DNA from: Stachybotrys elegans
Lineage: Eukaryota; Ascomycota; Sordariomycetes; Hypocreales; Stachybotryaceae
Length of the DNA stretch: 64,000 nt
NCBI GenBank assembly: GCA_020746835.1
Contig: JAGPNK010000001.1
Span: forward strand, 2,170,001-2,234,000
Direction: 5' to 3'
The position numbers and the translations under genes were made by a program. The notes under the pieces were generated by a model. The model worked only from the letters and a program-made list of their open reading frames with translations. It was not told where the DNA came from and ran no database searches. How positions within the stretch are numbered: the first letter of the stretch is position 1; the number at the start of each line of letters is the position of its first letter. Of this stretch, positions 25,590-36,511 are shown in pieces.

Positions 25590-26423
25590 TTGTTCTTTTC
25601 CCTCTTCTCTTCCTCAAGACCTCTCCCTTTTATTCCCTTCCCCTTCCCTCATCATCTTCCCTCCCCTCTCCCTCTCTCTCCTTCTTTTGACCCCTCCCCC
25701 CTCACGAGCCACATCCATTCCTCTGTGTGCTCTTTTATTGTTTCTCTTTCACACCCCTCCGGGTCACCGCTTCAGACACTCATCGTCGCAAGCTCCTGTC
25801 TTGCCGCCGTACTCTTGCGGACTGTTTGATGTGCACATTGCTCCACGGGCACAGTTGATTTATTTATATTATTATTTTTTCGCCGCATTCTCTTCTTTCG
25901 ACCGTTTTTCATTGTTTCGACAGAAACATCTAATTCAATCCTATCCCCCGTTTCCTCGCGAAACTTCGGCTTCGATTGTCTTTGCTCAAGCGCCTTGCCG
26001 GTCAACGCAGCGACACCCTCTCGCCCGCCCACTCACTCGATCCCTTCCGCTTGCTAGACGCAGTCGTTGGGTTCCCGCATACATTGTGCATCCATCCATC
26101 GTTATCTCCATCTCCGCGGGCTGGACTCGACTCTCATCTCAACTTTCGCTATCACCACCACCAACCGCGTTCATCAACACGCAGCTTTCTTTTTTCCTGT
26201 TCCAACAAGGCAGCGCCTCGCATCACACTCATCGCGTGTAATATCGTCGACGCGACCGTTTGCTCTCGCCAATCGCGATCTTCTCCTCTAGACTCGCGCC
26301 ATCCCGCGTCTTCATCGGTCCACCATCTCTCCGTCGAGAGCGCGACCAACTCATCTTCGTTCTTCCACCTTCCGGCAGTGACGCGACCGACGAGTTCCGG
26401 TCTAGTCGTCTGACCCGCACAAC
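25590..26423 (+). promoter_or_regulatory. Long C/T-rich leader of ste12 with one short uORF
   Basis: The stretch is strongly pyrimidine-rich. From 25832 to the ste12 start at 26424 (592 bp) I find no ATG at all. The only upstream ATG near the gene opens a nine-codon uORF at 25829-25858 that ends in TGA. ATG depletion over this length is what selection on a long translated-mRNA leader would produce. The transcription start is not determined. Confidence 0.55.
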
Positions 26424-28733
26424 ATGTATTCACAGCACGCCGCCATGGCGCCTCAGAAGCCTGAGACCTTCATGCTCAGCACTGAGGCCCAGCAGGCCCT
26501 GCCACATGATGCCCAGGTCGCCCTTCAGCAGGTTGACAACCTCAAGTACTTCCTCATCTCCGCACCCGTCGACTGGCAGGCCGACCAGTACATCAGGCGC
26601 TTCCTGCTGCCTACCGGCGAGTACGTCTCTTGTGTCCTGTGGAACAACCTCTTTCACATCTCCGGCACCGACATTGTGCGATGCCTTTCTTTCAGATTCC
26701 AGGCCTTTGGCCGCCCTGTCAAGAACTCCAAGAAGTTCGAGGAGGGTATCTTCTCTGACCTGCGAAACCTGAAGTCTGGTACCGACGCCTCCCTCGAGGA
26801 GCCCAAGAGCGCTTTCCTTGACTTCCTCTACAAGAACAACTGCATCCGAACCCAGAAGAAGCAGAAGGTCTTCTACTGGTACAGCGTGCCGCACGACAGA
26901 CTCTTCCTCGACGCTCTCGAGCGAGACTTGAAGCGCGAGAAGATGGGCCAGGAGGCCACCACCGTCGCTGTCAGCGAGCCCGCTCTGTCGTTCCAGTACG
27001 ATTCGTCTCAGTCGCTCTACGAGCAGCTCACCAAGGCCCAGCAAGCCAACTCTTCCTCCTTCAATGCCCAGCAGCCTTCTTTTTCCCAGAGCCAGTCCAC
27101 GTCCCCAGTCATGAGGGCGATGGATTCAATGCCTCCGCCCAGCATGATTCCTCAGTCGATGCCCCCTTTGGCGGAGGGGATGGACGCCATGGTCTCGTAC
27201 CAAACGATGGCGATGGCACCCGCCGTGACACAGCAGATGCCCCCCGTCAAGAGGGATCTTGACTTCACTCGTGTCCAGTACAACCAGAACGGCGTGCCTG
27301 TCAACCATGGCCACCAGCGACATGCCTCGATGCCCGCCTATGCCCTGGAGTACTCGCCTGCGCCCTCCTTTGTGTCATCGCAGTACGAGGACTACAGCAA
27401 CCGCGGCATCTCCTTCGAGCCCATCACCCCACCTCAGCAGGCTCTTGGCATGTCGGGTGAGCCTGCCTACATCGCCAACGAGGAGACGGGCCTGTACTCT
27501 GCCATTCCGGACCACCTGTCGGGCATGAACGGCCTCAACGGCATGGTTCAGCTGCCCCCGACCAACATGGCCGGCTCTCAGTTTGCTCGCCCCTACGGTT
27601 CGAACGTCTACTCTGTTATCGAAGGCTCGCCGACATACAAGCAGAGAAGACGGCGTTCATCCATCCCCCCATCAATGTCGGCTATTGCTGCTGCGACCGC
27701 CAGCGCCACCAGTGTCAGCAGGCCCTCGGATCTCCGCCGATCCGTTTCTGCCTCTGTTGGTCCCGTTGCCGAGGGTGATGAGTCCGCTGACAACTCACCC
27801 CCTGGCCTCGCCTACAGCAATACCTCTATGCCCATGGGCAGCCAGCACCAGAAGGACATGGTTGACATGTCCCGCCACGGTACTCCCCTGGACACCATTG
27901 AGGACAGCCCTGCTCTGCACGGAATTGGCCTTCAGCACGACTACTCGCCTGTTGGCGATGATGGCGAGAGCTCTATTCATGACCCTCGCCGTGCTGTCGT
28001 CGGCCCCAACGGCATCGTTCGCCGCGCCCGCTCCGCCACTGCCATGGAGCTGGGACCGTATCCCCAGAAGTCTCACTCCTGCCCCATCCCCACCTGTGGC
28101 CGTCTCTTCAAGCGCTTAGAGCACCTCAAGAGGTAAGAAGAGTCTTATTTTTCTTTTGTCTTTGTCATGTACCCCTGCCGCGGTGAATCTAACTCAAGCA
28201 TTAGACATGTGCGAACACACACCCAAGAAAAGCCTTACATCTGCCCTCATTGTAGCAAAGCATTCTCCCGATCGGACAACCTTGCACAGTATGATCCCTA
28301 CATTTCCTTCATGTCTTTCCTTTGTCGCAACTGTCAGCTCGCCCAAAGGGCACGAAATGGAAACACCCCAGCAAAACATCAATCCTTTGGAGATCCGTCG
28401 TCAATCACTTTTATCAACGATTCACTAATTCGGTCCGTCATTAGACACAAGCGTACCCACAGTCGCGAGGATGGTGGCGAGGGTGCCCTGAACCTCTCTG
28501 GCGAAGAGGAGGAGGACTTCTCCGGCGAGGATCATCTTGGCTCTCTGGAGGAGTCTTCTCCCTCTTCTGAGCACGCCTACATCACTGGCTCTCTCAACTC
28601 CATGGTTGGCGACCACTCCTCACACGGTGTGCCGGTCACCATGGCTTCCCAGGGATACAACAGCTTGCAGACCCTCAGCATGCCCATGACCATCAGCCAG
28701 CCCACGGCCATCAACGCCACTGGGATGATGTAA
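26424..28733 (+). CDS. ste12: Ste12-type transcription factor (homeodomain-like plus two C2H2 fingers)
   Basis: Target of the Fus3/Kss1-type MAP kinase pathway; controls mating and, in pathogens, invasive growth. Exons: 26424-28132, 28205-28288 and 28445-28733, GT-AG, total 2,082 nt, 693 residues. The STE domain (about residues 30-160) contains VDNLKYFLISAPVDWQADQY and FLYKNNCIRTQKKQKVFYWY. The middle is Ser/Gln/Met-rich with many SP sites that could be phosphorylated. Two C2H2 fingers follow: C553, C558, H571, H575 and C583, C586, H599, H603. Each intron interrupts a finger, after Arg570 and after Gln598. Exon 2 is 84 bp and flanked by phase-2 junctions, so its loss keeps the frame. The start is the first ATG after an ATG-free leader; Met8 is an alternative. 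Confidence 0.97.
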
Positions 28734-29304
28734 CGAAATCCTAGACGTATTGATGTTGCGTCTGGGGGTTTAATGGGTTATGACTTGTTTTGCCAGCACG
28801 TTCTTCTTCGCAGGCCTGCTCGCCTAGGGTGACGCAGTGGGCCGTCCTGTCTTTTTCTTCTTCTCTCGACTTTCTTGGATTACTTTTCTTTTAACTTTAC
28901 TACCCTGGTTTGAGTTGTTATTACTGCCGTTCGAGCATCTGTGTGGCCGCGGGAATTGCAGTTCCCGCTCATAGACATATTTTTTTGGAGGTACTTGGGG
29001 GAAACGGGGGCCGGATAAGGCGCAGCTTGGCCTTGACATTTGAAAAGAGAAGGATTCCTGCGTGCGCCAGGTCTGGGAGCGCTATTTGTGTATATATTGT
29101 ACGACTGTTATTTGGGAGTGGCCAAATCGGTCCTCCAAACAAAAAGAGATACGAAGATTTGCTCAACACTGGTTCCCTCTTGCATGATCAACATGATGCG
29201 CATGAGCAGACATATGTTACGTTAGTGTTGGTCCAAGGGCAATGGGTTCTTTGGGACATGTGTGTCTGGAGCTTGCTTTATTTCTTGATGGAAAACTAGA
29301 TTGA
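28734..29304. other. Intergenic: convergent 3' ends of ste12 and faf1
   Basis: No gene is seen. It holds the two 3' UTRs and is T-rich on the plus strand at about 28847-28922. Confidence 0.5.
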
Positions 29305-30326
29305 TCATCGCTTGCCTCTCCTACCAAATGTGTCCCTTGAGCCTTCAATGCCTTTGATGTCCTTCTCACTTATCCTTAACTCGGCGCCTCTCATCCTGCC
29401 TATGGCTGGCCGATCTACGGCCGGACCACCGCCACGCCTGTCCCTCGTCTTCTTCTTGCCGGCGCTCCTTTCTAGAATCACACCATTCTCACGAGCTTCG
29501 CGTCGGCGCTTGTTCTCGCGGGAGGTAGCGGCATTCACCATGATCTTGCGCAGATTCATGGGCACGTTCTCCTGCTTGAGGATCGAGACCTTTGAGCCGA
29601 GAGCCTGGACGCGCATATCGTTTGCCTTTTGGCGGATGCGGCCTGCGGCGAAGGGGCGGGGCTCGTTGGTGCCCTGGGTGGCAAAGGGCGAGTTGTTGAT
29701 CTTGCGAGCGAGGAGGTGCGATTCGGAGAGGAGGCGGCGGAGCTCGAGGTCCTGGGCGAGCAGGGAGGGAGCGTCTTCGGGGAGGGTCGAGGAAGAGGCG
29801 CGGGCGGTGGCGGCGGGCTTTTCCCTTGGGGTGTCGGAGGAGTCTGGAGGGCGCGAGGACTGGGCGCATGTGAGTTTACTCGCGGAGCCCATGCGTGCTC
29901 GAGGCGGGACGTACCATGAATGCTCTTTGCTCGCGCTTGGACATGACTGTAGGTTGTGAGGCGGAAGAGGAGTGGTCTACGACCTGGACGGCAGTCGACT
30001 CTACAAGACGCAACAATGGTCAGTATAAACGCCTGGCACCAACGCGAGCAAGTTCCCCGAGCAGAGGAGAGAGAAGAATATATACCTTGCGCATCCTCAT
30101 CCCCATCCTCCTCCTCCTCCTCCTCCTCCTCCTCCTCTGAGAAACCACCCCATTCGGATTCGTCGTCGCTCTGTTCGGCATCGGATTCATCTTGGGCGGC
30201 CTGGCTCTCGGCCTCTGCGGTCGGCAGGGGCTTGAATTGCGCCTCGAAGTGGCGGCGGAATATTTCCTGAGCTTCCTGCTCGTCGACCGATGGTCCTGAA
30301 GCTTTGCGCTTGCCTAGGACGCCCAT
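29305..30326 (-). CDS. faf1: Faf1-like 40S ribosome biogenesis factor
   Basis: Nucleolar protein; yeast Faf1 is needed for pre-rRNA cleavage at sites A0-A2 in 40S maturation. Exons on the minus strand: 30326-30086, 30000-29915 and 29859-29305, GT-AG, 293 residues. The N-terminal segment (FRRHFEAQFKPL, about residues 22-35) is conserved in the family. An acidic region then ends in a run of twelve Glu encoded by a CTC/GAG repeat. The C-terminal half is basic, with LRKIMVNAATSRENKRRREARENG and an end GIEGSRDTFGRRGKR typical of the family. The second exon, MSKREQRAFM, is short. Family assignment rests on recalled domain order and motifs. Confidence 0.8.
30102..30137. repeat. CTC/GAG trinucleotide repeat coding poly-Glu in faf1
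   Basis: A run of about twelve CTC triplets (GAG on the coding strand) encodes uninterrupted glutamate in the acidic region of the faf1 protein. Length polymorphism between strains would be expected. Confidence 0.85.
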
Positions 30327-30770
30327 TTTCCGTGGTGGTTGTGATGTTGTATGGGGGGGTTTTGGGTACGTTTTTTTCCCCTATGGATTTTATTTTTCGT
30401 TATCGGAAATGGGTTGGTTATCGGATTGGCCTTTGTCTGGAGTCCCCCCCTCCCTCCAGAATGGAGTCTCTAAATCCACTGACAGGTGGAAGCTTAGGTA
30501 TTATTAGGAAGTAGCCAAATCCGTGTAGATCCACAGGCATTGTCTTGGGCCATTGTCGATTTCGCTGGCGCTATCAAGTATGGTGGTTGATTTGTTTTTT
30601 GAATATCGTGGAGATCATTGCTGAGCTATCAGTCGATCTCCTAATCTAATAGTGTCTAGCCAAACAAGGTATAATACACCAACCTGCCTCACATTCCTAT
30701 GGAAAAAGCACCCATTGTGGTATCATAAGCATCCCAAACGCCATCTGCCCAAGCAACATCGGCAGCCATG
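30327..30770. other. Intergenic: faf1 promoter and swc5 3' flank
   Basis: The two genes run in tandem on the minus strand. T/G-rich stretches occur near 30340-30420. No ORF or known site recognised. Confidence 0.5.
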
Positions 30771-31814
30771 TCAAGCCTTTCCAGCCAGACGCACACGCCT
30801 CGCGTCGTCGTCCCTCTTGGCCTCGCTCCTCGCCAGGAAATCCTGCCGCGCCGCATACGATTCCTTGCTCTTGCCCGCCAGCTCCAGCTCGTCCTTGATG
30901 CCCTCCTTGTCCACGTAGCCGGCCCAGTCCATGCGGCTCTTCTGCACGGTGTTTAGCTTCTTGGCCTGGGCCTCCTTGCCGGCCTTGATTCGCGCAGCCA
31001 TGCCGAGGTTCAGGTCCGCGCGCTGCGGCAGGGGATCGAAGATGGGTTCAAAGGCCGACCGGAACGCCTTCTTGGTTTTGCGCTTGGCGGGTGCGGCGTC
31101 GGAGCTGGCGTCTGCTTCGCCTTGGGATGCTAGGAACAGCTTCGCTTCGGCCGAGTCGCGGGCTACGAGCTTTTCCTCGGTGTGGACCTGGCCGGCGAAG
31201 TTGTAGGTGCGCTTGATGCGAATCATGTTTGAATCTTCCGTCTCGCTAGGCTTTGGTTGGGTTTCTGACTTGTCCTCGCCGGCGACTCCTTCCCGGGTGG
31301 TGTCTGCGTCGTTCTCGATATCCATGGTTTCTGTAGATGGTGCTGTCGCAGGCTTTCCGGCCAGCATCTGCGCCCACATGGCATCAACGTCAATGGTGAC
31401 AGGACCTGTGCTGGCTGCGTATTTCCGTTCTTCTTTCCTATCGTCAAGTCAGCGCAGTGTTCACCAGCGTGGTAGGGAAGCTTCGTACTCTGCTGCTCTC
31501 TGGCTTCTTGTTTTGATCAGCCCGCCCTCACCTCCCTCGTCGTCGTCGGCGATCGCATCGTTGCCCTTGCCCTTCTTCCTTCGTTTGAGGCCCCTCTCAA
31601 TAATGGCTTCATCTCCAGAATTGTCGTAGCCTGCGTCGCCCGCTTCAGGTTCCCCTACGGGCGCGCGCTTCTTTTGCTTCGGCTCGTCATCTTCGGCTTC
31701 CGACTCGGATTGATCTGACGCAGCCGCAGGCGCGGTATCAGGGGCAAAGTCGGAGTCTTGCGAAGACTCGTATTGCTCATCGTCATCGTCGTCAATATGC
31801 TGGATTGTTGCCAT
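30771..31814 (-). CDS. swc5: Swc5, BCNT-domain subunit of the SWR1 complex
   Basis: SWR1 exchanges H2A for H2A.Z in nucleosomes; Swc5 is required for the exchange and binds H2A-H2B. Exons on the minus strand: 31814-31489 and 31437-30771, a 51-bp GT-AG intron, 330 residues. The N-terminal half is highly acidic (IDDDDDEQYESSQDSDF and later EDDE/DDDEGGEGG), the histone-binding part. The C-terminal BCNT domain (about residues 250-330) has the diagnostic stretch LNTVQKSRMDWAGYVDKEG followed by KDELELAGKSKESY and a FLARSE motif. The start is 412 bp from the divergently transcribed wdr70. Confidence 0.93.
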
Positions 31815-32226
31815 GGTTGGAAGGCGGGTGATCTTGAAGAAGCGCGGCAGCCAGAAGCCCGTCTGATGCTAGTTCAGAGACGCTCGGTGAGCCGATAAGA
31901 TAGTCGGTAAATAGCCAATCAAGCCAAGGCGCACGACCATACAAAAGTTGAGTGTGATGAAGCTTGCTCTAATCTGATGCAAAACGTAAAATAGATAGTA
32001 CGCAGATTTAGTAGCTATCGTGGAATACTTGGATTGATGATTGGCCTGTCAATTGCCCAGGAGGGAAAATAATGGTAGTATACATATGTATTGTCACATG
32101 GGGAAATACTAACCTAATCCTCTGAGCTTGTGCCATCGATTTCAGGCATGCGCCGACCAAATTTGAACCTCCCCCCACCTTCTCGTCACCTTTCGCTTTC
32201 CATTCCCCATCTCCAAACTATTTACA
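31815..32226. promoter_or_regulatory. Bidirectional promoter of swc5 and wdr70
   Basis: The 412 bp between two divergent start codons must hold both promoters. The wdr70 side has a C/T-rich leader at about 32168-32220. No specific factor site stands out. Confidence 0.55.
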
Positions 32227-33987
32227 ATGAGTGACGATGACGACTATGAGGTTGAGGTACCCGATATCGCCGAGGATGACCCCATGAGGGCGTTTCTGCC
32301 AACCTCGTTCGGCAAGAAGTCCAAGGAAGCCGACATTGCAGCGCAGATCGACCGCAGCCGAAGGACAGTAAAGACAAAGACAGCAGTCGAGACGCCGGCT
32401 CCCGTGGAAGCAGCGCCCCAGGAGCCGCGACGGAAGCGCGACTCCAGCGACGACGATGGTTCCGACGACGATAGCGATGATTCCGACGAGTCTGACGACG
32501 AGGACAAGTTTCCTGTCTCTCACGAACTGTTGTTGAAAACGCACACCCGCGCCGTCACCTCGCTATCTCTGGATCCTGCCGGAGGACGCTTGGCCACGGG
32601 GTCGATCGATTGCCAGGTCAATCTACATGATTTCGCGTCAATGACCACGACGACGCTACGAGCCTTCAAGTCGGTCGACCCTTTCGAAGCGAGGCCTTCT
32701 GCCAATGCCGAGTCCCATCCCATCCACCATGTTCAGTTCAGCCCGCTTGCCGGAAGCGTGCTGCTCTGCGTCTCGGCTCACCCGCAAGCTAAGATTCTGT
32801 CGCGCGACGGCGAGGTGTTGACCGACTTCGTAAAGGGCGACATGTATCTTCGAGACATGCACAACACCAAGGGCCACATATCCGAAGTGACGACCGGCAC
32901 TTGGCACCCGACCGACAAGAACCTGTGCATCACCGCCGGAACCGACAGCACGCTGCGCATATGGGACATCAACAACAAGCGCAGCCAGAAGGAGGTCATT
33001 GTCTTCAAGTCCAAGGCGGCTGGAGCAGCTGGGCGCACCAAGATGACAGCTGTAGCATGGGCAAGTCCTTTGCAGGGCGGCAACAACGTCCTGGTCAGCG
33101 CTGCCTTGGACGGCACGCTCGTCATGTATGGCGGAAATGGACCTTTCGCGCGTCCGGCCGGTGAGATCCGGGACGCGCATGTTCCCCAGACCTGGACTGG
33201 TGGGTTGGACATTTCGTCCGACGGCCGCATGGTGGTTACGAGGGGCGGCGACGACCTAATCAAGCTATGGGACACTCGAAAGTTTACCAAGCCACTTCTC
33301 AGCGTTGCGCATCCATCGACGTCAGATCATTATCCCACGAGCAACATCCGGTATTCCCCCAACTCGACCAGCATCATCACGGGCTCGGCCACGGGCCACC
33401 TTCACATATTGAACCCCGGCAACCTACGCCCTGAGCTTGTTACGCCGGTCACGCCTGGATCGCCATTGATCACGGTGGATTGGCATCCTAAGATCAACCA
33501 AATTATCACAGGCTCAGCCAACGCCGAAACCCATGTCCTATATAACCCGACCATGTCAAGCCGCGGTGCTGTGGAGGTCATGTCGCGCGCGCCCAAGAAG
33601 CGACATATTGATGACAATCCTAACTTGACAATGGATCAGACAGCAGGCATGTCGGGAGACGCTGTCCTGCCCCCTGGGGGGATGCGCGGCTCTAGAAAGG
33701 CCGGAGTCACTGTCTCAGGGCGATCCAAAGACCCTCGCAGACCCCAAGTGCCAACGCCTTCGCCGTTTCAAAAGTCCCAGCCGGACGAGAAGCAAGTGGC
33801 AGAGAATATCCCACTTTCGCGCATGCTTCACGAGGACCCCCGTGAGGCCCTGCTGAGGTATGCTGACAAGGCCAAGAGCGATCCCGTCTTCACCAAGGCC
33901 TGGAGCAATACTCAGCCCAAGACGCAATACGCAGAACTTAGTGACGAGGAAGAGGAGGGGCCTGACAAGAAGAAAGCAAAGAGATGA
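32227..33987 (+). CDS. wdr70: WDR70/Gastrulation-defective-1-like WD40 protein
   Basis: Single-exon gene, 586 residues. An acidic N-terminus (MSDDDDYEVEVPDIAEDDPMR) is followed by PTSFGKKSKEAD, the segment shared by WDR70/Gad-1 proteins, and a Ser/Asp run at about 75-92. A WD40 propeller follows, about residues 97-440, with repeats such as ITAGTDSTLRIWDINNKR and VTRGGDDLIKLWDTRKF. The C-terminal tail (about 470-586) is basic, with SGRSKDPRRPQVPTPSPFQ. In fission yeast and human cells WDR70 works with the DDB1-CUL4 ligase in H2B monoubiquitination at DNA breaks; the role here is by homology only. Confidence 0.88.
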   Translation: MSDDDDYEVEVPDIAEDDPMRAFLPTSFGKKSKEADIAAQIDRSRRTVKTKTAVETPAPVEAAPQEPRRKRDSSDDDGSDDDSDDSDESDDEDKFPVSHELLLKTHTRAVTSLSLDPAGGRLATGSIDCQVNLHDFASMTTTTLRAFKSVDPFEARPSANAESHPIHHVQFSPLAGSVLLCVSAHPQAKILSRDGEVLTDFVKGDMYLRDMHNTKGHISEVTTGTWHPTDKNLCITAGTDSTLRIWDINNKRSQKEVIVFKSKAAGAAGRTKMTAVAWASPLQGGNNVLVSAALDGTLVMYGGNGPFARPAGEIRDAHVPQTWTGGLDISSDGRMVVTRGGDDLIKLWDTRKFTKPLLSVAHPSTSDHYPTSNIRYSPNSTSIITGSATGHLHILNPGNLRPELVTPVTPGSPLITVDWHPKINQIITGSANAETHVLYNPTMSSRGAVEVMSRAPKKRHIDDNPNLTMDQTAGMSGDAVLPPGGMRGSRKAGVTVSGRSKDPRRPQVPTPSPFQKSQPDEKQVAENIPLSRMLHEDPREALLRYADKAKSDPVFTKAWSNTQPKTQYAELSDEEEEGPDKKKAKR

Positions 33988-36107
33988 AGGACGATACCCT
34001 TTAGCATTTGATCACCAGGATAGCGCAAAGGATTTGATGTCCCGATACGAGGCTATTCGCTACTGTCCGTAGGCCGGCCCATAATTCAAAATCTTGACCA
34101 TACTGCCCCTGAAATCGGGCAAGAATGGGTTTGTTGAGATGGAACTGTAATGTGAGCGATGGCCATTGAGGCAGCTCTAATAGAGCGCGATGCTTGCCAC
34201 CCCCCCTTTTGTTCTAAACTGGCTCTTGCGGCGTGGCTTGAGTTTGATCCAATGGAGTCACTTGAGGCAAAAACTTTTATAAGCAGAAAAGTGTATTGGG
34301 TGAAACTGTTTCATCTTACACCACTACCTCTCTTGTCCCGCCATTGTCCATTCCTCCAATAACAGCCAATACATACCTATAGTCGCAACATCACAGCTCT
34401 TCCAAATCTACAATGACAATCCAAAATCCTGAAATAGATGACATCGGAATCCATCAACTCTAGATTACATCTGGGCCACTGCTGCAAACCTGTCTCCCCA
34501 GCCCACCTATACGGACGATAACGGCAGCAAATGGTGAACTCCGTATTCGACTCGGCTCGTGATCGGGATCGATGAAGGTTTTGTCGACAGGAAACTTCCG
34601 CAACCTAAAAAAATTTGTCCTTTTGTCAGCCAGGGGTGGCTGACTGAGTGGGATGCGGCGAAAACCAAGGACCTGCGAACAGAAAAAAAGTGCCCGACCC
34701 AACTCCCCTCCCTCGACCCTCAGAAGGATGACATGAGATAATCATATTGATTGTGAAGCTTTTATCATATATTTGGGGTTCTCTTCACTGGGTGTCGTGG
34801 GGAGGATCGCAATGTGGGTTCCCACCTTTATGTCGATGATGATACTTTGGTCGCCAGCAGCTGTATTCGGAGTAACCTGCAAAGGACTCTGATGGCGTAT
34901 ATTGGCACCTCAAGTCTGAGACACTTGATGAGCCGACGGACGACGATGGTGAATACCAAGAGAGAAATGGAAACAAGCCAGGACGCAGGAAAAAGAGGCG
35001 AAGAGGGACGCAGGATGTAGACGAGAGGCGACGCGGCACGACGGGAGGAGGGATGTGAAGCTGTGTAGATGACAGATCATGCGGTAAAGCATGAGAGCAG
35101 TGACAGAAAAGAGCGAGTAGGCAGTGCAAACGCGAGGTGTCCAAGTCGAGACACGATGCAGAGGAGAGCGAACGGGGTATGAGAGAGGAGAAAAGAAATG
35201 GAAGAGAAGAGGGATGATGGGAGATTATGAGGAAGACAAAGAGGAGAGGATAAGAGGAAAGTGTGCTGGAACATTGGCAGGAGTCTACAGAGTCGTGCAA
35301 GTTGACAGTTGTGAATGGAAGCTGTTGTCGGGCTGGCTTAGAATAAAATCACATCTACTGGGAAAGTCGTATGTCGTGGGAAGGCATCCTGTGACAATTA
35401 CGCGAGGAATGGAGGAGCGTTTCTTGTACTGGAGGAGAGCCGGCCTCATTGCAGTCATTGCTCTTGCCGCTGCCATTGGCAGCTGAACAGAGCTATCCAC
35501 AGAGAAGGATGGAATCATGCCCATTGATGGAGAAAGAGACACGGCAACATTGCAAACCAGAAGTAGCAGCTACAGGGAAGATCCGACTCGTATAAACGCT
35601 GGACTGCAGGAGTATCCGCCATCTTCGAGCAGTATGGGAAGGCGTGAGACCAAATCATGCAAGGCACCAGGTCTTCCATGCCAGCGGTGACTGTCTGTGC
35701 GATTACTACCTGCGCATGGAGCTCCTTATCTCGACTAAATAACCAATTCCGACCAACAGTGATTCCTTTTGGTTGGACCTCAGTGGACAGGTACGCATCA
35801 GACTTGATCAAGCAACGGGAAGGTATTTCCTGTTTTGCATGATATTTGCTTCTGCTAAGTCTTCATCATAGGTCACAAGGGAAAAGAACAGATACTACAC
35901 GCTGGAAAAAAGGAGAAGAAAAGGAGCAGAAACCAAGGCGCAACCTGACGTTTTATACCTCGCCTCTCACATGCTTACCTACACACTGTTAGGCAACAGC
36001 AGCAGCAGCAGGCTCCGAGTCCGCCTTCGATGCTTTCCGCGGCCGCTACTCGGGCGAAGGTTATGCGAAGAGCCGACGGCCAGGTCCGCGTTCAGCCTCA
36101 TCCCATT
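33988..36107. other. Intergenic with strand-biased purine tract
   Basis: About 2.1 kb without a credible protein. Plus-strand sequence at about 34970-35270 is strongly purine-rich (GAGAGG/GAAGAG words), so the minus strand there looks like the C/T-rich leaders seen before real genes in this window. No minus-strand ORF follows it below 34970. A CAGCAG run occurs at about 35997-36012. Confidence 0.5.
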
Positions 36108-36511
36108 TCATCCCATCTGATACTTGGCCTGAAGCTTCCAGTACATGGCACAATCACTTGCTTCCTCCAATGCCTCACTAATAGTTAATGGCAGAGTATG
36201 TAGTTGAACGATGTCCTCCTGTAGCAGTCTCCCTTCTCTTTCCAGACAATCACCATCTCTGCCTTTTGTTCTATCTAAACCACCGACTAGCTGGGACAAG
36301 AGAGTGTATAGCTTGTTAACATCCAAGCGCTCAATTTCCACTCTTTTCCTTTTGCAGGTCTGTCTGCAGCCGCCTTACGATGACGTCGCTGAGCAATCCG
36401 GTTCTGGGCTCTTTTGCGCAACAAATCGCCCGCAGAGGATGGCACTGGCATTGAAGACTGGTGGTGGCAAGGAATAATGTATTCCTTTGAGTTTGTCGCG
36501 TCAGGCGCCAA
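36108..36511 (-). pseudogene. Small bZIP-like gene or remnant, frame unresolved
   Basis: A minus-strand frame starting at 36511 reads 31 residues and then LRKRAQNRIAQRRHR, which matches the fungal bZIP basic region (N-X2-A-Q-R-X2-R). That frame soon runs out of zipper-like sequence. A different frame continues with RVEIERLDVNKLYTLL and about 70 more residues to a stop at 36108, with spaced leucines. A GTAAG donor follows the basic motif, but the acceptor that would join these frames gives an intron of only 38 bp. So it is either a gene with a very short or wrongly read intron, or a decayed copy. The basic motif itself is unlikely to be chance. No target or role can be named. Confidence 0.4.
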
